Positions 52,328-60,987 of a DNA stretch of 64,000 nt are shown piece by piece. Positions within the stretch are counted from its first letter, which is position 1. Each line of letters opens with the position of its first letter. Below the pieces are notes generated by a model that ran no database searches, was not told the DNA's origin, and saw nothing but the letters and a program-made list of their open reading frames with translations. The DNA is from Paraburkholderia kururiensis (GTDB taxonomy: Bacteria; Pseudomonadota; Gammaproteobacteria; Burkholderiales; Burkholderiaceae), in contig NZ_CP139965.1 in assembly GCF_034424375.1 (NCBI RefSeq), positions 5,704,001 to 5,768,000 of the forward strand, given 5' to 3'. Made by a program: the position numbers and the translations under genes.

Positions 52328-53215
52328 ATGAGAACCACCACCACTACCACCACGAGAACCACCGGCCGCGCGACCACGAGGGCCGCGGCGCGGACCGCTC
52401 CGACGCCGGACGCCACAGAGGCGGCGCGCGCGCTGTGCAGCGTGACGGCCGACACCCTGAGCCGCGTCGAAGCAGGCTGCAGCGCGGCCGGCATCGCGTC
52501 ATGGCAGGCCCTTGTCGCGGCGGCGCAGCGCGGCACCGTCTTCAACGTCGCGTTCGCGGAGCGGCGCCCTACTGAATTCGTGCGCGAGTTCTCGGCGCTC
52601 GTGCGCGCGAGCGGTTTGAAGTTCCGCGCGGACAGCTCGCTCGATCTGTTCCTCGGCGCGCCCGCGTTTCTCGATCGCATGATCGAAGGCGGCAGGAAGC
52701 CGCGCATCGTCGTCGTGACGGCGCTCGGCGAAGTGGCGGAAGACGAGAGCGAGAGCGTGACGCTCTCGGGCGTGCGCCGCTCGGCGGGCATCAGCTACGC
52801 GCGCCGGGAAAGGCCTCGTCCGCTCGCCGGCAAGTCGGTGATGGTGCTGGACGACGACGCTGTCTCGCGCAAGGTGCTGGCCGCGGCGCTCGAACGCGCG
52901 GGCTGCACGGTGTCGGCCGTGGGCGAGGCGGAAGCGGCCTTCGCCATGCTCAAAGAGACGCGCCCCGACGTCGTGGTGCTCGACATCGTGCTGGGCGGCA
53001 CGCTCGACGGCTTCGACTTCTGCCGCGCGATGCGCTCGAACCCGCAATACGCGGGCATTCCCGCGATCTTCGTGACGGGCCATACCGAAGCGCAATACCG
53101 CGACCGTGCGGCATCGGTGCTGGCGTCGGCCTATTTCGACAAACCCGTGAAGGCGAACCGCCTCTGCGCGGCCGTCGCGCAACTTTCGCAGGGCGCGCAC
53201 GTCGAGGTCGCGTAG
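52328..53215 (+). CDS. Response regulator with atypical N-terminus
   Basis: This 295-residue protein begins with a Thr/Arg/Ala-rich stretch (MRTTTTTTTRTTGRATTRAA). An alpha-helical domain (residues about 30-160) that I do not recognise follows, then a C-terminal receiver domain (about 170-290). The receiver has DDD in VMVLDDDAVSRK, the phospho-acceptor Asp in VVVLDIVLGG, T in FVTGHT and K in FDKPVK. With the receiver at the C-terminus it is not a standard DNA-binding regulator. It lies 26 bp after the REC-EAL gene, and AAGGAAAG precedes the ATG. It is likely another acceptor in the same signalling operon. Confidence 0.8.
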   Translation: MRTTTTTTTRTTGRATTRAAARTAPTPDATEAARALCSVTADTLSRVEAGCSAAGIASWQALVAAAQRGTVFNVAFAERRPTEFVREFSALVRASGLKFRADSSLDLFLGAPAFLDRMIEGGRKPRIVVVTALGEVAEDESESVTLSGVRRSAGISYARRERPRPLAGKSVMVLDDDAVSRKVLAAALERAGCTVSAVGEAEAAFAMLKETRPDVVVLDIVLGGTLDGFDFCRAMRSNPQYAGIPAIFVTGHTEAQYRDRAASVLASAYFDKPVKANRLCAAVAQLSQGAHVEVA

Positions 53216-53428
53216 GCGCTCGCCGTTTCCATTCCAGCGTTTTTCCGCGAGCAAAACCCGTGGCGCAATCGCTGTTCACTGCCCTTCGGCAACGTGCGCA
53301 GGTGTCGACATACCGATGTGGGCACCGCGCGGCTCGCAGCCGGCAGGCATCGCCGGCGAGCAAGGCGCGGCATATGAAAAGAACAGCATCAGGCAAACCG
53401 CCGGCGCGGCGGGAGTGAAGGAGACTCA

Positions 53429-55009
53429 ATGCGCAACAATCTTCCCGTGACAGGCGTGGAGTACGACTATCCGGCATCGAGCATGCTGGTGTCGGCCACG
53501 AATCTTTCCAGCCACATCGAGTACTGCAATCCGGCCTTCATCGAGGTCTCGGGCTTTTCGCGCGAGGAACTGATCGGCCAGCCGCACAACGTGATCCGGC
53601 ATCCGGACATGCCGCCGCAGGCATTCGAAGACATGTGGGCGACCATCAAGGCCGGGCGGTCATGGACGGCGCTCGTGAAGAACCGCCGCAAGAACGGCGA
53701 CCATTACTGGGTGCGGGCCAACGTCACGCCCATCGTGCGACACGGCGAGGCCGTGGGTTATCTCAGCGTTCGCACGAAGCCCGAGCGCGCCGAGATTCGC
53801 GAAGCCGAGGCGCTCTACGCGCGCCTGCGCAGCGGTCAGGCGAAGGGTGTGTGTCTGCGCGGCGGCCGCGTCGTGCATGTGGGCGTGCTCCATGCGCTCG
53901 ACTTGTGGCGCGATGCCGGTTTGCCCGCGCACATCTTCATGACGGGTGCGGCGGGCGTGGCCGCTGTCGCATCGCTCTTCGCCTTCGCGGACCGGCTATC
54001 GGGCGCGACGCTCGTGAGCGCCGCGCTCGCGATGGTCGCGGCCGGCACGTGGCTGCCGGCCTTCTTCGTGGCGAAGCGCGCGCAAAGTCGCATTGCCGAA
54101 GTGGACCGCATCGCGGCGCGCATGGCCGCGGGCGACCTCACGGTGCATGTGCCGGCCACGTCGGGCACGTGCACGAGCCAGACGCTGCGCGGACTGGCTC
54201 AGTTACGCGTGAGTCTAGTCGCGATCGTCTCCGACGTGCGCACGCAGATCGAACAGATGAAGGTGGCGTCGCAGGAAATTGCCGGAGGCAACATGGACCT
54301 GTCGCGACGCACCGAGGTGCAGGCGGCGTCGCTGGAGGAGACCGCGGCTTCGCTCGAGGAACTCACGGCCACCGTCAAGAGCAATTCGCACGCGGCGACC
54401 CAGGCGAACAGCATCGTGGAGAACGCGCAGACAGCGACGCGCGGCGGCTGCGATGCGATCCGGCAGACGGAGTCCACCATGCAGGGCATCTCGCGTTCGT
54501 CCGACCAGATTCGCGCCATCGTCACGACGATCGACAGCATCGCGTTCCAGACCAACATCCTCGCGCTCAATGCGGCGGTGGAAGCGGCCCGCGCGGGCGA
54601 AACGGGCAAGGGCTTCGCCGTGGTGGCCGGCGAAGTGCGCGGACTCGCGCAACGCTGCGCGACGGCGGCGCGCGAAATCAAGGCGATCGTGGATACCAAC
54701 GCGACCGTCGCCCAGGCGGCGGGCGAGAGCGTTGCCGGGGCCGCGGGCCGCATGGTCGAAATCGAATCGAACATGCAGCGCGTGTATGCGATCGTTCAGG
54801 AAATCGCGAATGCCAGTGTCGAGCAGTCGCAAGGTATCGACAGCATCAACAACTCGGTGGTGCATCTGGACGATGCGACCCAGCAGAACGCGGCACTCGT
54901 CGAAGAGGGCGCCGCCACGGCTGAAAGCCTCGCCAATCAGGCGAACGTGCTGGACGAGGCGGTGCGCCTCTTTACCTTGCCGAACCAGACGGCGGTGCGC
55001 TCGCGGTAG
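53429..55009 (+). CDS. aer: Aer-like PAS chemoreceptor
   Basis: This 526-residue receptor begins with a PAS domain (residues about 15-110) of the Aer type (ISSHIEYCNPAFIEVSGFSREELIGQPHNVIRHPDMP; parts YCNPAFIEVSGF and HNVIRHPDMPP). Two close membrane segments follow near 165-205, then HAMP and the signalling hairpin with tip DSIAFQTNILALNAAVEAA. There is no periplasmic domain and no terminal pentapeptide. The FAD-binding Aer PAS senses internal redox or energy state. GAAGGAG lies 7 bases before the ATG. It ends the signalling run that begins at 45.7 kb and is separated from the response regulator by 213 bp. Confidence 0.9.
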   Translation: MRNNLPVTGVEYDYPASSMLVSATNLSSHIEYCNPAFIEVSGFSREELIGQPHNVIRHPDMPPQAFEDMWATIKAGRSWTALVKNRRKNGDHYWVRANVTPIVRHGEAVGYLSVRTKPERAEIREAEALYARLRSGQAKGVCLRGGRVVHVGVLHALDLWRDAGLPAHIFMTGAAGVAAVASLFAFADRLSGATLVSAALAMVAAGTWLPAFFVAKRAQSRIAEVDRIAARMAAGDLTVHVPATSGTCTSQTLRGLAQLRVSLVAIVSDVRTQIEQMKVASQEIAGGNMDLSRRTEVQAASLEETAASLEELTATVKSNSHAATQANSIVENAQTATRGGCDAIRQTESTMQGISRSSDQIRAIVTTIDSIAFQTNILALNAAVEAARAGETGKGFAVVAGEVRGLAQRCATAAREIKAIVDTNATVAQAAGESVAGAAGRMVEIESNMQRVYAIVQEIANASVEQSQGIDSINNSVVHLDDATQQNAALVEEGAATAESLANQANVLDEAVRLFTLPNQTAVRSR

Positions 55010-55179
55010 TCCTGCTTTTCGTTCGCGCCTTCTCGCCCTCAGGCGAGGATGAACCATGGGGATTCGGCGCGGCGATCGGGCGCTCATAGACGAATGCGGC
55101 ACGACGGAGAAAGCCGCTACACGTCACGCTCCAGTGCGATAATGCGCAGCATTTTTCGCCATCGCCGCACGTCTGCCCG

Positions 55180-55785
55180 ATGCCTCACGTCAGCCGTTTT
55201 TCCGTCTCGTCGATACGAGCGTTTCTTGCGTGTCTTCTGGCTTCTGCAAGCCTTGCGCAAGCCCATCCCCACGTGTGGGTCGCCTACACGGCAAGCGTCC
55301 GCATGAGCGGCACGTCCATCGTCGCGCTCGACGAGCGCTGGCGCTTTACGGAAGGCTTTCCGGTTCAGCTCGTCGGCGTCGGGCAGATGCCCGCGCAGGG
55401 CCTGCTCGACGCGGCGCTCACGAAGCGTTTCCACGACGAGGCGTTCGTGTCGCTCGCTCACGCGTCTTACTTCACCCATCTTTTCGTCGACGGTCGCGCG
55501 CAGGTCTTTGGCGCGCCTACCGGCTTCCAGGTGTCGGTGGAGGACGGCAAGATCACCTACGCGTTCCGGCTGCCGCTTGCGGCGCCTGTCGACGTGCGCG
55601 GCAAGAGCGTGGAACTGGGCGTGTGGGACCCGTCCTATTACGTCGACTACGAAATGGATTCGGGCGAGGCGGTATCGCTCGGGGCCGGCGCCCCCGGTGC
55701 GTGCTCGATCCGGTCCTTCGTGGACAAGGCCCATCCCATCTTCAATGGCTTCGTATTGCCTCACGCGAGCGCGATCGCATGCTAG
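55180..55785 (+). CDS. DUF1007 periplasmic protein
   Basis: This 201-residue protein has a signal peptide (SIRAFLACLLASASLAQA, cleavage after AQA near residue 28). The mature part begins HPHVWVAYTASV, the hallmark of the DUF1007 family. The N-terminal HPH exposed after cleavage could bind a metal ion. It overlaps the following NicO gene by 7 bp. In the same family pairs, DUF1007 and NicO proteins occur together in nickel/cobalt or zinc handling, so it is probably the periplasmic partner of the transporter. Confidence 0.85.
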   Translation: MPHVSRFSVSSIRAFLACLLASASLAQAHPHVWVAYTASVRMSGTSIVALDERWRFTEGFPVQLVGVGQMPAQGLLDAALTKRFHDEAFVSLAHASYFTHLFVDGRAQVFGAPTGFQVSVEDGKITYAFRLPLAAPVDVRGKSVELGVWDPSYYVDYEMDSGEAVSLGAGAPGACSIRSFVDKAHPIFNGFVLPHASAIAC

Positions 55786-57089
55786 CCGGTCTGCGTGTGA
55801 CGCTGCGTAGGGTTCCGCGCGTGGTTCTGCCTGGCCCATGCGCGCGTCTCGTGGCCGCTTTCGGCAGGACGCTGCGCGGCATGGTGCACGGCCATGGACG
55901 CGCGGCGGTTGCATCGTTGCTTGTTGTGGCGGTGTTGTGCGTGGCTTGCGTGCACGCGCATGCAGAAGCGCTGGACGTCTTCGGGCAGCCCACCGGCGCG
56001 GCGGCCACTGCGGGCGCCACGGCAACCACGGCAACTGCTGCGGCGTCCGATAGCGCAACGCTCGCTCCGTCATGGTGGTATCGCTACGTGCCCGATTCCG
56101 TGCGGGCGGGCGTCGGCGCCTGGCTGCGCGTGCAGGCGGCCTGGAACGGCCGCATCGAAGGGTTCATGGCCCAGTGGTCGCACGGCGCTTCGCTCGCTGC
56201 ATGGGCAACGCTCGTCGTCGTCTCGTTCGGATACGGCGCGCTACACGCGTTGGGCCCGGGTCACGGCAAGCTCGTCGTCAGCACCTGGCTCGGATCGCGT
56301 CGCACGCGCCTTGCGGACGCCGTGCTTCTCAGCGCGTGGACGGCCGCGGTGCAGGCGTTCAGCGCGATCGGGCTCGTGCTGGGCGCCGCGTGGTTCACGC
56401 ACGCGGGGCTCATGAGCGTGATGCCGCACGCCGCGTCGATGGAGACGGTCAGCTACCTCTTGCTCTGCGTGACGAGCGCCTGGGCTATCAGGTCGCGTGG
56501 CGCGCGCAGCCAATGCTGCGACGAAGCGCCGGTCGTCAGGCTTGCGCATCATGCAGGCGAAGACGCGCCGCAGGCGGCGCCGGACGCAGCCGATGGAGTG
56601 GGCGGCGACGAAGCCCCCGTAGGCGCGTATCTGCGTAACCGGCTGACCCGCGTCGCGCAGGAGAAGCCTCGTCTCGCAGCGGGCGCCGGGCCCGTTCTTT
56701 CCCGGGCGGCAGTGGATGCCCGTCCTGTTTCGGAGGACCGGGCGCGTTCGAAGATCCGCCAGATCGCGACGCTCGGCCTTGCTGCCGGCGTGCGGCCGTG
56801 TATCGGCGCGATCTTCGCGCTGGTGACGTCGATGGCGAACGGAGCGCTCGCCGCCGGCGTGGTTGCGACCGTCGCGATGGCCGCGGGCGTCGCGACGACG
56901 GTCACGCTGATCGGTCTTGGCAGCATCGGGGCGAACCGGACGCTCGCCCGGCTCGCATTGCGCTACCGCATACGTTCCGCGAGGGCAGGGCGCATGGTTG
57001 CGGTCGGCGCGATCGCCATGATCCTGCTGGTCTCTGCCTTGCAGCTGGCGCTGTTGCTGAGCGGCATCAGCGCCAACACGCTCTCGTAA
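55779..57089 (+). CDS. NicO-family nickel/cobalt transporter
   Basis: This 436-residue protein has an N-terminal basic region, then a hydrophobic segment resembling a signal anchor (VASLLVVAVLCVACVHAHA). A spacer rich in Ala/Thr leads to six or so spans with the family motif HALGPGHGK. A matching second-half motif is GLAAGVRPCIGAIFAL. The loop between (residues about 245-310) contains a CC pair and HH, possible metal ligands. RcnA-type members export nickel and cobalt; direction cannot be told here. Its ATG lies within the end of the DUF1007 gene. It is convergent with the MCP that ends 24 bp downstream. Confidence 0.85.
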   Translation: MLAGLRVTLRRVPRVVLPGPCARLVAAFGRTLRGMVHGHGRAAVASLLVVAVLCVACVHAHAEALDVFGQPTGAAATAGATATTATAAASDSATLAPSWWYRYVPDSVRAGVGAWLRVQAAWNGRIEGFMAQWSHGASLAAWATLVVVSFGYGALHALGPGHGKLVVSTWLGSRRTRLADAVLLSAWTAAVQAFSAIGLVLGAAWFTHAGLMSVMPHAASMETVSYLLLCVTSAWAIRSRGARSQCCDEAPVVRLAHHAGEDAPQAAPDAADGVGGDEAPVGAYLRNRLTRVAQEKPRLAAGAGPVLSRAAVDARPVSEDRARSKIRQIATLGLAAGVRPCIGAIFALVTSMANGALAAGVVATVAMAAGVATTVTLIGLGSIGANRTLARLALRYRIRSARAGRMVAVGAIAMILLVSALQLALLLSGISANTLS

Positions 57090-57113
57090 CGCCTGCGCGG
57101 CGGCATGCTCCGC

Positions 57114-58679
57114 TCAGGCGTGTGCGCGTCCGATCTTGAACACACCGACGACCTCGCGTAGCGCGGTGGCCTGCTGCGCCATCGACTGCGCGGCGGCCGA
57201 AGCCTGCTCCACCAGCGCGGCGTTCTGCTGCGTGACCGAATCCATCTGGCCCACGGCGACATTGACCTGCTCGATTCCCGTTCCCTGTTCGTCGGAGGCC
57301 GAGGCGATCTCGCCCATGATGTCGGTCACGCGCCGCACGGACTGCACGATATCGGACATGGTGGCGCCGGCTCGCTCCACCTGCTCGGAGCCTTGCGCCA
57401 CGCTTTCCACCGAACTCGTGATGAGGTCCTTGATCTCTTTCGCCGCGCTCGCGCTGCGTTGCGCCAGCGTGCGCACTTCGCCCGCCACCACGGCGAACCC
57501 GCGGCCCTGTTCTCCTGCGCGTGCGGCTTCCACTGCTGCGTTGAGCGCGAGGATGTTGGTCTGGAACGCAATGCCCTCGATGACGGCGATGATTTCGGCG
57601 ACCTTGCCCGAACTGCTCGAGATGGCGCGCATGGACTCCACCACCTGGCTCACCACTTCGCCGCCGCGCACGGCGACATCGCAGGCGCTGCCTGCGAGCG
57701 CGTTGGCCTGTTTGGCGTTTTCCGTGTTCTGACGCACCGTGGCGGTCAGTTGCTCCATGCTGGCCGCCGTTTCCTGAAGCGAGGCCGCCTGCTCTTCCGT
57801 GCGCTGCGAGAGGTCCAGGTTGCCCTGTGCGATTTCCCCGGCCGAGGTCGTGATGGCTTCCGCGGAAGTCTGGATTTCGGCAACGATGCCCCTCAGTTGC
57901 TGACGCATCGATTCGAGCGACGCCATCAGGCTGTCTCGATCGTTCGGCGCGACAGGCACCGGCATCTCGAGATTGCCCTCGGCAATGCGGCCTGCCACCG
58001 TGGCGGCGTCGGCAGGTTCGCCACCCAACGCGCGCGTGATGCTGCGCGTAATGAAGAAGCCGAGCGCGATCGAGAGGACGATCGTCATAGCGCCGGCCGC
58101 GGCGAGCGTCAGCTTGGTCGATGTCGTCATGCTCGCCACTTCGCCCGAGCGCTGGTCGAGCAGCGACTGCTCGGCCTGGTTGAATTCCGCAGCAACGGCA
58201 CGATAGCGGTCCATGAACTGCTTGTCGTTGCCCTGCTTGAAGTAGTCGATCAACACGTTGACAGGCTGCGTGCCGGCGTTGACGTCACGCCGCATCGCGA
58301 TCAGCTTCTCGTCGATTTCCGCCACCTTCTGCTGCATCTCGCGCAGCGTGTCGAGGCGCTGCTGCTGCGCCGGATTGTCGGCCGTGAGGCTTCGGACCTG
58401 ATCGAGCGACGTCGTGAACTGCGTGCGTCCAGCCTTGTACGGCTCCAGGAAGCGCTCCTCGCCCGAGGCGACGAAGCCGCGCGCACCGGTCTCCATGTTG
58501 ATCATGTTGGCGAGCATGTCGTCGTTCGCCCGCAGAACCTGATAGCTGTGAATGTTCCAGCCATTCGCCTGATTGAGCTTCAGAAAATTGAGTATCGAGA
58601 TTGCGCTGCCAATCAACGAAATGACGACGACGATACCGAACGCTACGCCAAGCTTCTGGCCCACAGTCATTGATTTCAT
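57114..58679 (-). CDS. Methyl-accepting chemotaxis protein with CHASE3-type sensor
   Basis: This 521-residue receptor has TM1 near residues 8-30 (KLGVAFGIVVVISLIGSAI), a periplasmic CHASE3 domain with NMETGARGFVASGEERFLEPYKAG (parts ETGARGFVASG and FLEPYKAG), TM2 near 190-212, HAMP and a signalling hairpin with tip EGIAFQTNILALNAAVEAA. ATG 58679 (MKSMTVGQKL) is preferred since GAGGAA precedes it; a further ATG 30 bp upstream gives ten more residues. It lacks a C-terminal pentapeptide, ending KIGRAHA. A sigma-28-like promoter lies upstream. Confidence 0.9.
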   Translation of the reverse strand: MKSMTVGQKLGVAFGIVVVISLIGSAISILNFLKLNQANGWNIHSYQVLRANDDMLANMINMETGARGFVASGEERFLEPYKAGRTQFTTSLDQVRSLTADNPAQQQRLDTLREMQQKVAEIDEKLIAMRRDVNAGTQPVNVLIDYFKQGNDKQFMDRYRAVAAEFNQAEQSLLDQRSGEVASMTTSTKLTLAAAGAMTIVLSIALGFFITRSITRALGGEPADAATVAGRIAEGNLEMPVPVAPNDRDSLMASLESMRQQLRGIVAEIQTSAEAITTSAGEIAQGNLDLSQRTEEQAASLQETAASMEQLTATVRQNTENAKQANALAGSACDVAVRGGEVVSQVVESMRAISSSSGKVAEIIAVIEGIAFQTNILALNAAVEAARAGEQGRGFAVVAGEVRTLAQRSASAAKEIKDLITSSVESVAQGSEQVERAGATMSDIVQSVRRVTDIMGEIASASDEQGTGIEQVNVAVGQMDSVTQQNAALVEQASAAAQSMAQQATALREVVGVFKIGRAHA

Positions 58680-58710
58680 GCTTTCTTCCTCACGGGTATT
58701 GGTATTCACA

Positions 58711-58738
58711 ATGTCGGCAAATAAACTGGATTACTGAA
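58711..58738 (-). promoter_or_regulatory. Candidate sigma-28 promoter for the MCP at 58679
   Basis: Read leftward: TTCAG (58738-58734), 15 bp, GCCGACAT (58718-58711). The -10 matches 6 of 8. Confidence 0.4.
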
Positions 58739-58739
58739 A

Positions 58740-59099
58740 TCCGGTCGATTGCAACGCGTGGGTGGTTTTTTTCTGCGTTTATCGGGTTGAGTGATTGTGT
58801 TTTCCTGATCATCGGCCACTGGAGAAGGCAATTCTTCCCGCAAACGATCATTTCAGTATTTCATGCTTTTTGCATCGAATGAAACCGGGGCTTTTCCACT
58901 GTTAGCGCATCACGCTGAGCCGGATTTCTGCATACAAATTGCGAATTCTTCCAATAAATCGCATTCTGCGAATTGAATATAAAAATTCAATTTATCTGCA
59001 TGTTTGTCGTGATCGACTTTGCGTAGACGTTTGCAAGCGGTATTCATGTTTTATATCGATGTGGTCTGTGGATTTCGCCATCGTCGTCGCTCTTCGCAA
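58740..59099. other. AT-rich intergenic stretch between two MCP genes
   Basis: Roughly 360 bp between two leftward MCP genes are clearly richer in A and T than the rest of the window (for example around 58920-59050). Two short rightward open frames occur (58670-58882 and 58939-59331), but without ribosome-binding sites or recognisable sequence. No terminator hairpin could be assigned. Confidence 0.5.
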
Positions 59100-60860
59100 T
59101 CAGAAGTGCTCCCAGTCGCGCGCCGTGTCCGCGGCTCGAGGCGCGGCGGCAAGCGTGGACGTGGGAGCGGGTGTGTGGTTCGGCACGGCGAGGCGGCTCG
59201 CGCGCTCGCGCTTCGCGGCCGGCTTGCGTGCCGCCGCTGCTGTCCCCGCTGGAGTGACCGCACCATGCCGTGCCTCGTTGCCGGAGCCGCCCGAACTCAG
59301 CCGAAAGAACGACACCGCTTCGGTCAACTGATGCCCCTGGTCTTCGAGCGACTTCGATGCTGCCGCGGCCTGCTCCACGAGCGCCGCGTTCTGCTGCGTG
59401 ACCTCGTCCATCTGCGTGATCGCCACATTGACCTGCTCGATGCCGCGGCTCTGTTCGCTCGATGCCGCCGCGATCTCGCCCATGATGTCCGTCACGCGCG
59501 CCACGGCCTGCGTGACTTCGGCCATCGTGCTGCCCGCGTCGTCGGCGAGGCGCGATCCTTCCTGGATCTTCTGTACCGAGGTGGCGATCAGGTCCTTGAT
59601 CTCCTTCGCGGCGCTCGACGAACGCTGCGCGAGGCTGCGCACCTCGCTTGCCACCACCGCGAAGCCGCGGCCCTGTTCGCCGGCACGCGCGGCTTCCACC
59701 GCAGCGTTGAGTGCGAGGATGTTGGTCTGGAACGCGATGCCTTCGATGATGCCGGTGATCTCCGCGATCTTCGACGAGCTGTGGCTGATGTCGGTCATGG
59801 TCTCCACCACCTGGCCCACCACGGCGCTGCCCTTGTGGGCGACGTCGGACGCATTGCCGGCCAGCGCGCTGGCCTGCTGCGCGTTCTCGGCATTCTGGCG
59901 CACGGTGGAGGTGAGTTCTTCCATGCTCGAAGCGGTTTCCTGCAGCGACGACGCCTGTTCTTCGGTGCGCGACGACAGATCCTGGTTGCCCGAAGCAATT
60001 TCGCTGGAGCCGGTGGCGATGTTGTCGGCGGCGGTGCGGACCTGGGCAATGAGGCGCACGAGGCTGGCCTGCATCTCGCCCATGGAGGCGAGCACGCTGC
60101 CCTTCGGTGCGCTGTGGGCACCTTGCACGGGACTCAGATCGCCCGCGGCCACGCGGCGCGTGATGTCGCTCAGATCGCCCGGCTCCGCGCCGAGCGAGCG
60201 CATCAGCATGCGCGTGATCAGCCATGCAGCGACGATGGCGGCTGCAATGGCGGCAAGGCTGATGCTGACGAGGAGCGTACGTTGGCTTGCGTATTGTTCG
60301 GCCGACTCCTGCTTCTGCTGCGCGGCGCGGCTGCGTGCATAGTTCCCGTACGCCTCCGTTGCGGCGATGAGCTGGGCGAGCAGCGGGCGGCACTGGTTGT
60401 CGATCATCGTGACGGCTTCGTCGCGCCGGTTGTGCAGGGCGGCGTCGACGATGGCGAGCGCGACAGGGCCGTACTGCGCTTCGACGCGGTCGATGTCCGT
60501 CACGAGGATGCGCGCTTGCCCGGACGCGCGCGGGTTGTTCATCACCGTGTCCTTCAGCTGCGCCAGCCGCGCCTGCACGTCCTGGTGGGCCTGCGTGACG
60601 GCTGCCTTCTCGAGCTCGATGTCGGCGGGCGTTGTCACGAGCACGAGATTGCGCACGGCCATCGCGCGCCGGTCCACTGCGGTGCGAACCTGCTCGACCA
60701 GTTGGGCGCGCGCACTGGCGCCGCTCACGTATTCGGCGAAGCGGTCGTTGGCGCTACCGAGCGCGTTCAGGGCAAGCCCCGAAACCAGCAGAACGAGGCC
60801 GGCCAGCAGCCCGAAGGTCCAGGCAAGCCTCGCGCGCACCGTCATTTTGTTGAAGTCCAT
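59100..60860 (-). CDS. Methyl-accepting chemotaxis protein with C-terminal pentapeptide (paralogue)
   Basis: This 586-residue receptor has the same plan as the one at 43.5-45.3 kb: TM1 near 11-32, periplasmic four-helix domain, TM2 near 190-212, HAMP, signalling hairpin and a basic linker ending in DWEHF, an xWxxF CheR/CheB docking peptide. The periplasmic parts of the two are similar but clearly diverged, whereas the signalling domains are nearly identical, so the two receptors sense different ligands with the same output. ATG 60860 (MDFNKMTVRARL) aligns with its paralogue; an ATG three codons upstream (60869) is possible. It follows the EAL-HDOD gene by 127 bp. Confidence 0.9.
   Translation of the reverse strand: MDFNKMTVRARLAWTFGLLAGLVLLVSGLALNALGSANDRFAEYVSGASARAQLVEQVRTAVDRRAMAVRNLVLVTTPADIELEKAAVTQAHQDVQARLAQLKDTVMNNPRASGQARILVTDIDRVEAQYGPVALAIVDAALHNRRDEAVTMIDNQCRPLLAQLIAATEAYGNYARSRAAQQKQESAEQYASQRTLLVSISLAAIAAAIVAAWLITRMLMRSLGAEPGDLSDITRRVAAGDLSPVQGAHSAPKGSVLASMGEMQASLVRLIAQVRTAADNIATGSSEIASGNQDLSSRTEEQASSLQETASSMEELTSTVRQNAENAQQASALAGNASDVAHKGSAVVGQVVETMTDISHSSSKIAEITGIIEGIAFQTNILALNAAVEAARAGEQGRGFAVVASEVRSLAQRSSSAAKEIKDLIATSVQKIQEGSRLADDAGSTMAEVTQAVARVTDIMGEIAAASSEQSRGIEQVNVAITQMDEVTQQNAALVEQAAAASKSLEDQGHQLTEAVSFFRLSSGGSGNEARHGAVTPAGTAAAARKPAAKRERASRLAVPNHTPAPTSTLAAAPRAADTARDWEHF
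59288..60173 (-). repeat. Long direct repeat, copy 2 (MCP signalling domain)
   Basis: This is the partner of 43721-44606, in the same orientation. Recombination between the copies would remove the 15.6 kb between them and leave one hybrid receptor gene. Confidence 0.85.
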
Positions 60861-60987
60861 GTTTGCCATCCCCGTGCTCTTTGATTGAGCTGTTTTCTGC
60901 GTGTGTTGTTGCGCGCCGCGCCGCTCGAACTGCATGGCGCACACGCTTGCTGCTTCAAGACGTGCTCCGTTTGTCGGGGCATGTCTG

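Noticed and set aside
57090..57120. CGCCTG/CAGGCG stem between the NicO and MCP genes as a terminator
   Set aside because: The stem is short with a long loop, has no T-run on either strand and overlaps the MCP stop codon.
58670..59331. Two small rightward frames in the AT-rich gap between MCP genes
   Set aside because: No ribosome-binding sites; the second runs into the antisense of an MCP gene. The stretch is better seen as promoter and untranslated DNA.
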